20,417 bases of DNA, from IMG/VR virus record IMGVR_UViG_3300001472_000254, positions 1 to 20,417 of that record; one strand, 5' to 3'. Shown one piece after another: positions 13,093-20,129 of the stretch (position 1 is its first letter; every line of letters begins with the position of its first letter). The notes under the pieces are model-generated. The model ran no database searches. It was given only the letters and a program-made list of their open reading frames with translations, and had not been told where the DNA came from. A program made the position numbers and the translations under genes. The stretch is from a virus.

Positions 13093-14601
13093 TTACCATA
13101 AATTCATGCTGCTTTGTTTGTTTGATGATTTCATAGGTGTTGGGAATCCTTGTAGTAATCCACCTAAGTATTGAGCTAATCGCATTTGATAATCTTCACC
13201 TTCTAAGAACTGCTGATAATCAAAATCTAATTGCTGTTGGTCTCTCGCTGTTCTTCTATCACCTATATCCATCATAGCTCCAGAACGAGCCATCTCTGAA
13301 TCTGTAACACCACCAGCTAAATTAGCAGCATTTAACAAACCTTGTTGATTCTGAGCGTTAGCATCAAGTCCAAACTGTGCATTGGCTTGACTAGATGTTA
13401 AGTCTGCTCCTTGATTAGCTAGGTCTGCTTGCAGACTTGAGCCTTGATTAGCTAGGTCTGCTTGAAGTGTATTAGCAATATTAGTTGATTGTTGTCTAAA
13501 TGTATTATCAACATTAGATTGAGCTACTCTATAAGCATCATCTGCCGACATTCCTTGCATTTGTAAATTTCTAGCTGCGTTATCAAGTTGTATAGCTCTT
13601 TCATTTGATTGGTTAGCCATAGCTGCGTCTTGCATCATTTGTGTATTAAATTGTCCTAATGATAAATCTCTAGCTTGATTTAATCTTTGAGCTTCCATTG
13701 CTGCATTTAAGTTAGCTTGACCAGCAGTTAAATCAGCTGCTTGGTTTAGCTGTCCAGCGGTCATTCTATTTTGTATGTTTGTTAAACCTCCTTGATTTAA
13801 TAAACCTATGTCTTGCATAGCTAATTTATTAGCTGTGTCAAAACCTTCTTTATTAAGTGATGCTGCTTGTTTAGCATATTGACTCATAGCATTATTGTTT
13901 ATTAAACCAGCCTCAACAGCTTGTCTTGTTCCACCAAAAGCACCAGCTTGAGCTGCTCTTGATTGAAGGTCTGATAGTTGCTTATCTCTTTGAGTTATTA
14001 TGTCGTTTAAAGTTATGTCTTTAACTTGTTGGTTATACTGATTTGTATAAGGAGATAAATCTGTTCCAGCAAGTGTATTTGGATTATATGTTTCAGCATT
14101 AACTCTTTCAAAACCTATACTTCTATCTAGTATTTCTCTTGCTGATATATCGTTAGGGTCGGCTACTCTTTCACCAGCAACATCTCTAGAAGAAAAATCA
14201 TAAGCGTTAATGTTTGCAGCTGGGTCAATTAATCCAGCAGTTACATCTCTTGAAGCAACATCTCTGGCAGAAACATCTAGCGGAGAGTAACTCGAACTAG
14301 CATACATATCATCATAAATATTATTAAGCCTGTCTGTTTCTTGAAAATTATTTCCACCTAAAAATTTTAAGGCTTCTCTTTCACCTATAGTTGTATAAGT
14401 ATCAGGTGCAGCAAATCTAGGGTCTCCATATTCTTGATACTCTTTGAGTCTTTGACCCATAATAGGCTGTCCATATTGACCTACTCGACCAGTATCGTAT
14501 TCTTCCATGATAGTACCCTTACCAACATCAAAGGTTTCTTGCATCATTTGTCGGATTGCTGGGTCTAACTCTGAACTCCCACTAGCTTTTGATTTTCCCA
14601 T
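13093..14601 (-). CDS. Gln/Asn/Ala-rich virion protein, ejection-like, with internal repeats (502 aa)
   Basis: This is a 502-residue protein. Residues ~108-158 carry repeated S-x-R-D/E-V/I units (SARDV, ASRDV, FSSRDV, SAREI). The middle contains QLSDLQSRAAQAGAFGGTRQ at ~208-227, a pattern I associate with a phage virion/ejection protein family. Residues ~230-470 are a long Gln/Asn/Ala-rich helical region with an 11-residue repeat (LQADLANQG...) at ~378-400. Low aromatic content and predicted helical rods fit an internal virion protein that must unfold through the tail. The start has AAGGAG eight bases upstream, and the end is 13 nt before the 453-residue gene. Exact role in ejection or core assembly is inferred. 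Confidence 0.87.
   Translation of the reverse strand: MGKSKASGSSELDPAIRQMMQETFDVGKGTIMEEYDTGRVGQYGQPIMGQRLKEYQEYGDPRFAAPDTYTTIGEREALKFLGGNNFQETDRLNNIYDDMYASSSYSPLDVSARDVASRDVTAGLIDPAANINAYDFSSRDVAGERVADPNDISAREILDRSIGFERVNAETYNPNTLAGTDLSPYTNQYNQQVKDITLNDIITQRDKQLSDLQSRAAQAGAFGGTRQAVEAGLINNNAMSQYAKQAASLNKEGFDTANKLAMQDIGLLNQGGLTNIQNRMTAGQLNQAADLTAGQANLNAAMEAQRLNQARDLSLGQFNTQMMQDAAMANQSNERAIQLDNAARNLQMQGMSADDAYRVAQSNVDNTFRQQSTNIANTLQADLANQGSSLQADLANQGADLTSSQANAQFGLDANAQNQQGLLNAANLAGGVTDSEMARSGAMMDIGDRRTARDQQQLDFDYQQFLEGEDYQMRLAQYLGGLLQGFPTPMKSSNKQSSMNLW
13409..13464. repeat. 33-bp period tandem repeat inside the 502-aa gene
   Basis: An identical 23-base block occurs at 13409-13431 and again at 13442-13464, with a period of 33 bases, exactly 11 codons. 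It encodes two copies of an LQADLANQG unit, and the following residues (DLTSSQANAQ) look like a decayed third copy. Eleven-residue periods suit a long coiled-coil or beta-helical rod. The near identity at DNA level suggests recent duplication. Confidence 0.85.
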
Positions 14602-14603
14602 TT

Positions 14604-14966
14604 CTATAACTCCTTATCTAAAGTAAAGAAAGTTGGTGTGTAACCAACATCCTTAAATTCTCTTTGCCATCCTTTACGACCAGTTAAAGTTGTGTATTTA
14701 CAACCAACTGATTTTGCCTTGCGTTCTAGGATTGGCATTATTTGTTTTATTTCTTCTGTTTTACCACCAGCTAAAAAGCCATGTAAATTATAATATTGTG
14801 GAAAAACATGAACCTCTGTTACAATAAAGGAGTTTCCAAAGTTATGAAAAAACATATCACCTTTGGCTATACTTTCTCTTACATTCTCAACAGTATGGCT
14901 ATTCTTTCCATAGTCTAATGCTTTTTGAACTGCCTGTCTATATTTATCAAAAGTTTCTATTGTCAT
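14604..14966 (-). CDS. GNAT-fold-like phage protein (120 aa)
   Basis: This is a 120-residue protein resembling small GNAT (N-acetyltransferase-fold) proteins encoded in podovirus structural modules. The key signature is TGRKGWQREFKDVGY at 95-109, with preceding strand and helix segments (NSFIVTEVHVFPQYYNLHGFLAGG; EIKQIMPILERKAKSVGC). In T7 the comparable slot is taken by gp13, also GNAT-like and needed for virion assembly. A canonical acetyl-CoA binding R/Q-x-x-G-x-G/A loop is not obvious, so catalytic activity is doubtful. The start overlaps the upstream stop (ATGA), with AGGAA about 11 bases before it. The gene is two bases upstream of the 502-residue virion gene, whose ribosome site lies in its last codons. 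Confidence 0.75.
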   Translation of the reverse strand: MTIETFDKYRQAVQKALDYGKNSHTVENVRESIAKGDMFFHNFGNSFIVTEVHVFPQYYNLHGFLAGGKTEEIKQIMPILERKAKSVGCKYTTLTGRKGWQREFKDVGYTPTFFTLDKEL

Positions 14967-15169
14967 ATTGCTGTTGTTCCTAAGTTTCCAGAGTTATCTA
15001 CAGTTAGCTTGTAACGAGTTCCGTTAGGTGCTTTCAGTATTAATCTTCCATCATTAATATTTATATCCGTATCTTTCTTAAAGTTTCTTCTATCTTCTTG
15101 TTCTACAATAAAATTAGTCTGTTGTTGCAGACTTGAACTATACTCCTGTGGTGCGGTTGGTAACTTCAA
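14963..15169 (-). CDS. Small conserved virion-module protein with TTG start (68 aa)
   Basis: This is a 68-residue protein starting at TTG and reading MKLPTAPQEYSSSL, with a C-terminal GRLILKAPNGTRYKLTVDNS and GNLGTTAI end. That C-terminal pattern (GRLIL-x-PNGTRY-x-VDNSGNL) is familiar from small proteins next to the tail stabilisation gene in marine podoviruses; the role is not known but is presumably in virion assembly. The TTG overlaps the TGA of the upstream gene (TTGA), an analogue of ATGA coupling, with AAGAGG just before it. No ATG exists elsewhere in the frame, and the family usually starts with MKLP, so this TTG start is well supported. Confidence 0.82.
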   Translation of the reverse strand: MKLPTAPQEYSSSLQQQTNFIVEQEDRRNFKKDTDININDGRLILKAPNGTRYKLTVDNSGNLGTTAI

Positions 15170-16653
15170 CCTCTTGCTCCGCCAGCTTTAACATACATCT
15201 TCATTATACCAACACGCCAATCAGTATTTCTAGCAGTATCAACTCTAAACTTAACTTCTCTAGCTTTAAACCGAACATCTGTTGGATTAGTTAAGGCAAA
15301 AGCTCCATAGCTAGTTTCTGTACCAGTAGGATAGTTTTTAACTTTAAATGTAGCTGTTACATCCCCTAATGTATTTTCATCTGGTATAACACTAAGAACA
15401 TTCATTAAACGACCTTCTTGTTGGTCTATTTGATAAGGAGCTGATTCGGCAAACACACCAGTTGATTCCCCTGTGTAGCTATATCCTGTTTCATGTTCAT
15501 ATAATTTATAATCAGCACCAACCATTAATGGGTTATCAAAAGTACCTTTATCAGCAGCACACGTTCTGGCTAATTCCCCAACAATCCAATGATTCTCCTT
15601 ATAGTTCCAAGCAACATACTTATCAACCTCAGTAGAACTCGCAGAAGGATAAAACCACCATATCTCAGAATTTGACGAATTATTAAAACCATAAACTTTT
15701 GACCTTTGTGAGCTGTTCAAATCAGAAAATACATAATCACTTACATCTGATAATAAAGGTTTAACCACCCCATCATATATAAAAAATCCACCTCTGCCAA
15801 ACCAAGCACAAAATGTTTCGGTAGCTACAGAAGCATTAGTTGAAGCAGCTCCACAATTTGAACCAACCCTATCAAAAGAATAAACAAAAGGAAGTCCAAC
15901 ATAAGTTGCTGCATAAGCATCAACAGTAGATAATATAAGAATCTGTCCTCGTACTCTTATACCATTTAACAACTCACCAGAACCAGTAATATTAAAAGAA
16001 CCAGTTTGATTTGTAGCAGAAGGTGTCCAATCTGTGTTGTCCTCTAGGTCAGACCATTGTACTTTTTTTCTATCACCTCCAGCACCTATAACCATTAATG
16101 CTCTTTCTTCGGTAACAACCAAGGCTTGATTAGATGTAGGACAGTTAGCTATAGGAGCTGCAACAGTTCCTGTGCTTCCAGTCCATTCATAGGCTCTGCC
16201 ATCTCTATTAGAACAACCAACAAGATATTCACCCCAATTATCTAAAGACCATGTTGTAGCTGGTATTAAAGTTCCGCTATCTGGTCTTTGTGTTCCCCAG
16301 TTACCTCGCCCATATAAATAGTTCCCATATCCAGTTGCTGTTGTACTATCATCAAACCCAGCAGTAAATCCTACTGGAGTTATATCGTATTGAGTACCAT
16401 CTTCTGTGTATATGTATAACCTAGACGAAGTTCCTACTGCTGTTCTTCTATTGTTAGAGTTGTCAGTCCAGATTTTTATTTTTCTAGCTTTACCAGTTGT
16501 AACGGCAGTACCTCTTTGTGTCCAACCACGAATAGGTTGCATAGCACCTTCGTTCCAACGAACTAAATTACAATCATGCCAACGACCTTTAGCTTGTAAC
16601 TCTGTTCCGTTTTTATAAACACCACTAGGTAAATTTATAGGTACATAAGGCAT
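15166..16653 (-). CDS. P22 gp10-like DNA stabilisation / tail protein (495 aa)
   Basis: This is a 495-residue, beta-rich protein. The N-terminus (residues ~7-44: NLPSGVYKNGTELQAKGRW then NLVRWNEGAMQPIRGW) matches the start of P22 gp10-like packaged-DNA stabilisation proteins. Those proteins form the tail hub/nozzle below the portal in short-tailed phages and keep DNA inside the capsid. Repeated Gly/Trp/Asp turns through the chain fit a beta-propeller core. This is the best evidence that the phage is a podovirus. The start shares a base with the holin stop (TAATG) and has GGAG ten bases upstream; the 3' end overlaps the TTG-start gene. It is of typical length for the family, with no sign of truncation. 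Confidence 0.88.
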   Translation of the reverse strand: MPYVPINLPSGVYKNGTELQAKGRWHDCNLVRWNEGAMQPIRGWTQRGTAVTTGKARKIKIWTDNSNNRRTAVGTSSRLYIYTEDGTQYDITPVGFTAGFDDSTTATGYGNYLYGRGNWGTQRPDSGTLIPATTWSLDNWGEYLVGCSNRDGRAYEWTGSTGTVAAPIANCPTSNQALVVTEERALMVIGAGGDRKKVQWSDLEDNTDWTPSATNQTGSFNITGSGELLNGIRVRGQILILSTVDAYAATYVGLPFVYSFDRVGSNCGAASTNASVATETFCAWFGRGGFFIYDGVVKPLLSDVSDYVFSDLNSSQRSKVYGFNNSSNSEIWWFYPSASSTEVDKYVAWNYKENHWIVGELARTCAADKGTFDNPLMVGADYKLYEHETGYSYTGESTGVFAESAPYQIDQQEGRLMNVLSVIPDENTLGDVTATFKVKNYPTGTETSYGAFALTNPTDVRFKAREVKFRVDTARNTDWRVGIMKMYVKAGGARG

Positions 16654-17024
16654 TATTTTTTAACTCCAGTTTTAAGCTCATAAGTCCTAAGTGTTCCTAA
16701 TCCTAAAACTCCAAACAGTACAGGCATCATGACGGACATATCAGCTTGCGGTATATCAATATCAAATATAGCAAGAATCGGAGAGAAAAAATACTGCAAA
16801 CTAAAAGATAATACTAAAATCCAACAAAGAGTAGGTCTCCACATTGATTGAAATAAATTAGAACTCTTAGCATCTTGTAAGTTAATTTGTGCTTGAGCTT
16901 TATCTATATCATTAATAGAAGCTACTAACTCAGATTCAACTTTAACTTTTAAATCTTTGTCTGGAATAAATTTATCTAATATTTTAGATACATTTCCTAT
17001 TAAAGACGTTGCTAGTAAACTCAT
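16653..17024 (-). CDS. Holin, 3TM (gene-transfer-release) type
   Basis: This is a 123-residue protein with the hallmark stretch AQAQINLQDAKSSNLFQSMW-RP at ~43-64, followed by a hydrophobic helix (~65-88), a second helix (~97-111) and a TLRTYEL end. This pattern is that of the Holin_3TM family found in marine phages and gene transfer agents. It would form holes in the inner membrane at the end of infection. The N-terminal 40 residues are amphipathic. The start overlaps the nuclease stop (ATGA) with GAGAG-type purines upstream, and the stop overlaps the gp10-like gene. No endolysin was recognised next to it. Confidence 0.87.
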   Translation of the reverse strand: MSLLATSLIGNVSKILDKFIPDKDLKVKVESELVASINDIDKAQAQINLQDAKSSNLFQSMWRPTLCWILVLSFSLQYFFSPILAIFDIDIPQADMSVMMPVLFGVLGLGTLRTYELKTGVKK

Positions 17025-17500
17025 AAGTAACTCTCTTTATCTAATAATTTTATATTTTTTAAACACCTTTCAAAAGATTCTTTAGTAGATTCTTTGTTTT
17101 CAAAATGAGCTTCTGATATTTTTGTCGTACATCCTGTTATTTCTTCAACTGGCTTAAATATAACAACATTTTCTCTAAGAGCTGCCAAAGCTACAATGTC
17201 AGTATCTTCTTTAGTTAATTTTCTTTTAACCTTTCCAACGGAAGTTGAAAAATTATAACGAGGTCTGCCACCTTTAGCAGAATGTTTATCAGTAGTTCCA
17301 GAAGATTTGACTTGTAGTCTTATAGGTTTATTTAAAATATTAACTATAATATCATATCCCTCTGCTTCCACTAAAGAAGTATGATAGCCTAGTTTTTCTA
17401 ATTCAAAACAAACCATTAATTCACCAACTCTGCCTAACTGCTTGTTGTTATTACCCAAACCATTTCCCAAGACTGGTAGCAACAGCTGCGGATATTCCAC
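17021..17500 (-). CDS. PD-(D/E)XK endonuclease-like protein in lysis cluster (159 aa)
   Basis: This is a nuclease-fold protein. Visible are LGRVGE at ~22-27 (E27), GYDIIV at ~48-53 (D50) and RLQVKSS at ~61-67 (Q63, K65), followed by RPRYNFS. This E...D...Q-x-K arrangement is typical of the PDDEXK_5-like group, which includes intron-encoded endonucleases and resolvase-like proteins. The frame begins with GTG at 17500, overlapping the upstream membrane-protein gene by 50 nt; an in-frame TTG at 17458 (8-nt overlap) would also keep the whole domain and may be the true start. The gene sits between two lysis-type membrane proteins, an odd place for a nuclease. A homing or anti-competitor function is conceivable. 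The fold is fairly sure, the role is not. Confidence 0.78.
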   Translation of the reverse strand: MEYPQLLLPVLGNGLGNNNKQLGRVGELMVCFELEKLGYHTSLVEAEGYDIIVNILNKPIRLQVKSSGTTDKHSAKGGRPRYNFSTSVGKVKRKLTKEDTDIVALAALRENVVIFKPVEEITGCTTKISEAHFENKESTKESFERCLKNIKLLDKESYL

Positions 17501-17654
17501 TTGCCGTTAGGAATACTCCTATTATTATTCCTCTCCCAGACTTGAATTGCCCTTCAAGGCTATCAATTCTTCCATTTAATCTATTCACTTGTTTTTCCAA
17601 AGACTCGACAGCAACTAATAATTTGCCTTGTTCTAGTTCGGATAAACCAGCCAT
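17451..17654 (-). CDS. Small coiled-coil membrane protein, lysis-type (67 aa)
   Basis: This is a 67-residue protein with an N-terminal amphipathic coiled coil (ELEQGKLLVAVESLEKQVNR and on, residues ~6-36) and a C-terminal transmembrane helix (IIIGVFLTASGISAAVATSL, ~43-62) ending GKWFG. Small coil-plus-membrane proteins like this are common in phage lysis cassettes as holin partners, antiholins or inner-membrane spanin-like parts. AAGGA lies about nine bases before the ATG, at the end of the upstream 54-codon gene. The 3' end overlaps the nuclease frame. The exact role among lysis functions is not determined. Confidence 0.8.
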   Translation of the reverse strand: MAGLSELEQGKLLVAVESLEKQVNRLNGRIDSLEGQFKSGRGIIIGVFLTASGISAAVATSLGKWFG

Positions 17655-17659
17655 AGCGA

Positions 17660-17824
17660 TTATCCTTCTTTGTGCTTACAGTTGTAATGCACATTGTTAA
17701 AATTTAAAGCAAGAATCTTTACTACCTTTTTAGCGTTATCAGGTAAAAGATTTGTAGGAACAAAGCTACATACTAAAGATGATATTGTAACTATGCTTGT
17801 TATAATTGTTATTAGTGTAATCAT
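17660..17824 (-). CDS. Small membrane protein, possible lysis accessory (54 aa)
   Basis: This is a 54-residue protein, MITLITIITSIVTISSLVCS then FVPTNLLPDNAKKVVKILAL and a polar Cys/His/Lys end. One N-terminal membrane helix (~3-24) is clear. AAGGAG six to seven bases before the ATG is a strong ribosome site, so this start is secure. LVCS resembles a lipobox, but the residue before Cys (Val) is not small, making a lipoprotein less likely. It is followed within 6 nt by the coiled-coil membrane gene, so both probably belong to one lysis or envelope-active unit. Confidence 0.75.
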   Translation of the reverse strand: MITLITIITSIVTISSLVCSFVPTNLLPDNAKKVVKILALNFNNVHYNCKHKEG

Positions 17825-17847
17825 AATTTCTCCTTTTAATTCTTTAT

Positions 17848-18354
17848 TTACAAATAGTCGGATTCTTTAACCATAGGATTTGTTAAAAAGTTTTCTTGAC
17901 TAAGTGATGCTTTTAAAGCATCTATATAATCTATTTCGTTTTGAGCGTTTGTATAATCTCTAGTTTGGTTTTCAATTTCTTCTTCTGTTGGGTTTTCTAA
18001 ATCAACAGCTAAAAACTCTATTTCTTTTTCCCAATACTCAATTTCACCTTCAATAAAAACTTTCTTTTCTTCTTCAAGTTGTTTTTTTTCTTCTTCTGTT
18101 ATATCGACAATAGAAACTTTTAATCTCCACTTTTCATCTTCTTTGTAAATTTCTTCAAAAATTTCTTTTTTCAAAATGTTAGTATTAGGCTCATCTGGAG
18201 ATTCTATCTCTATAAGAGATAAATTAAAATCTTCTGGTTTAAAATCACTACTAGAAAAAGATATTTGAGTTTTTTTATAATCCTTAAAATGTTCTTCACT
18301 TTCAAAAATTATATCATTTTCTTGGTCGTAATAATAATCGAGTTTTATTGTCAT
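17848..18354 (-). CDS. Acidic protein after tail-fibre gene, possible fibre chaperone (168 aa)
   Basis: This is a 168-residue, very acidic protein (many Glu and Asp, few basic residues after the N-terminus). An N-terminal beta-type part (IKLDYYYDQENDIIFESEEH) is followed by a long charged helical section (DITEEEKKQLEEEKKVFIEG; EIEYWEKEIEFL) and a C-terminal helix (YTNAQNEIDYIDALKASL). I do not recognise the family. Small acidic helical proteins encoded directly downstream of fibre genes often act as fibre-assembly chaperones, and the place fits, but this is inference from context alone. The ATG is 13 nt after the previous stop, with AGGAT eight to nine bases upstream. Confidence 0.8.
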   Translation of the reverse strand: MTIKLDYYYDQENDIIFESEEHFKDYKKTQISFSSSDFKPEDFNLSLIEIESPDEPNTNILKKEIFEEIYKEDEKWRLKVSIVDITEEEKKQLEEEKKVFIEGEIEYWEKEIEFLAVDLENPTEEEIENQTRDYTNAQNEIDYIDALKASLSQENFLTNPMVKESDYL

Positions 18355-18367
18355 TTTATTTATCCTA

Positions 18368-20107
18368 TTATAGTTCTACTGCGGCAACATGAACTTTTCC
18401 GCTTGTAAAGTTAGATTGAGCATATTGATTCCCTTCGTTAGAAGCACCAGCTGTAACAGTAACTGAGTCTGAATATGTAGTATTAACAGTAAGTGTGTCA
18501 TATTGTAATGTATTAAGAGTTTCTAAACCTCTTGCTTCCATAGCTGTTGATTTATAGTAAGATGAAGTAGCTATATTGCCGCCAGATAAAGTAAAAGTGT
18601 AGGGAGCGTTATATGCTACAGTTCCAGAACCATCACTAGGAAGGTTTGCAAAGGCAATAGTATTTTTATTAGAATTAGTAGTAGCAGAAGCTAACCAAAG
18701 AACACCATCTCCCTCTCCTTGTTGTGATATGTTTATCTGCTGATGCCAACCACCTTTTCTTTGGTTAGCTGGTGATAAACCACCACTTCCAAGTTCTTCA
18801 CTTCTGAATGGGTCATTTTTAAAAACATTCGCCCATTGCATAACACCAGAAGAATTAACTTTAATCATCATGTGGTCGTCATTGGTACAATTAGCGTCTA
18901 ATTTATAATCTTGATTTGAGTAAACAGTCATATAAGCGTTTCCGTCATTATCTACTGCTAAACCTAACTCTCCAGAACTCCAATCTCCATTAGCTATACC
19001 TCTAAGTCCTCTGTGCCATAATACAGTTCCATTAGAAGGATTAATTTTTGTGAGAATTGTTTTTCGAGAACTATTAGATATGCTATCCCAAGTTGTATAT
19101 TGCATAGCATATACAGATTGAAGGGCGTATAAGTGAGTTCCGTCTTTACTGCACTTAATATTACTTAGATTGGTATTAGACCCATAACCATAAGGTTGAC
19201 CATTTCCAAACCTAGCATATTTAGCCCATTGAAAAGTTCCATCAGTATTTACTTTCATAAGCATAGGTTGATTTGGGTTAGAATACCATCCTCCACCAAC
19301 ATACAGATTACCACTTGTATCAGAAGAACCAGAATTTACGAAACTCCATTGATAACTTCCTCCACCTGAATCAAGTTTATAACTTTTTGACCATGTTACA
19401 GCTGGTGTTCCTGTTGGGTTATTCATGTCCCATTTAGTAATAGAAGTACCTTTTCCTAAACTATTAGCGTCTGTTGAACCAAAAACGTAAAAATTGTCAC
19501 CTGACTGATAGTTTCTACAACCAGCATAATTAGTTCTACCAATTCCAGTTGTAGTATTAAAACCAGACCAAGCAGCTTTAACAGAAGCATCACCAGAGCC
19601 ATCAAAATTAGCTATTCCAGTAGGAAATTTAGTAATCGCACAAGAATGTTCGCCATTACTAGCTTCAAAATTGTGAATCATATTATCTTCTATATCAACT
19701 CCTAAAGGCATAACTTGTTGTGGATTGCTTGGCTGAGAAAGAGTACCATTTGGTCGAAAAGGATTTATAAATTGAACATTGTTATTATCAACTGTTAATG
19801 GGTCTATACTAGAAACATTATTTACTTTAGCTTGACCAAAGCAAAAATCTCCAGCTGAATCGCCGCCTTGATACATTTTACTTGCTGTAGAAAACATAAC
19901 ATTTCCGTTAGAATCATCAAAAATTCCACCACCTTTTTGAGTTTGCCAATCTCTAGTAAATCTACCAAATCTAGTAGAACTATTATAAATCATAGGATAA
20001 ATATTATTAGTTGATACACCTTGACCACCTCTTAAAACTCCAAAGAAATGATTTTCTCCACCAGCTCCGCCAGCTGCTGCCATTAATGAATATGCTAAAG
20101 TTGACAT
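18368..20107 (-). CDS. Tail protein with beta-propeller-like repeats (579 aa)
   Basis: This is a 579-residue protein. The N-terminus is Ala/Gly-rich with GGAGGENHFFGVLRGGQG (~13-30). Then come repeated units of the form [I/L/M]-x-K-[V/I/W]-[N/D]-x-x-[D/S/N]-G-x-x-x-W at ~223, 283, 352 and 414, each with a partner strand containing D-x-x-G-N (DTSGNLYV, DNDGNAYM). This is the pattern of propeller repeats seen in adhesin-like and SBBP-type proteins. Its place next to another fibre protein suggests receptor binding or a fibre attachment role at the virion surface. AGGAG lies nine bases before the ATG. Fold assignment is from repeat pattern only; no peptidase or lyase motif is seen. Confidence 0.85.
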   Translation of the reverse strand: MSTLAYSLMAAAGGAGGENHFFGVLRGGQGVSTNNIYPMIYNSSTRFGRFTRDWQTQKGGGIFDDSNGNVMFSTASKMYQGGDSAGDFCFGQAKVNNVSSIDPLTVDNNNVQFINPFRPNGTLSQPSNPQQVMPLGVDIEDNMIHNFEASNGEHSCAITKFPTGIANFDGSGDASVKAAWSGFNTTTGIGRTNYAGCRNYQSGDNFYVFGSTDANSLGKGTSITKWDMNNPTGTPAVTWSKSYKLDSGGGSYQWSFVNSGSSDTSGNLYVGGGWYSNPNQPMLMKVNTDGTFQWAKYARFGNGQPYGYGSNTNLSNIKCSKDGTHLYALQSVYAMQYTTWDSISNSSRKTILTKINPSNGTVLWHRGLRGIANGDWSSGELGLAVDNDGNAYMTVYSNQDYKLDANCTNDDHMMIKVNSSGVMQWANVFKNDPFRSEELGSGGLSPANQRKGGWHQQINISQQGEGDGVLWLASATTNSNKNTIAFANLPSDGSGTVAYNAPYTFTLSGGNIATSSYYKSTAMEARGLETLNTLQYDTLTVNTTYSDSVTVTAGASNEGNQYAQSNFTSGKVHVAAVEL

Positions 20108-20129
20108 ACTATATAACTCCTATTTTAAA

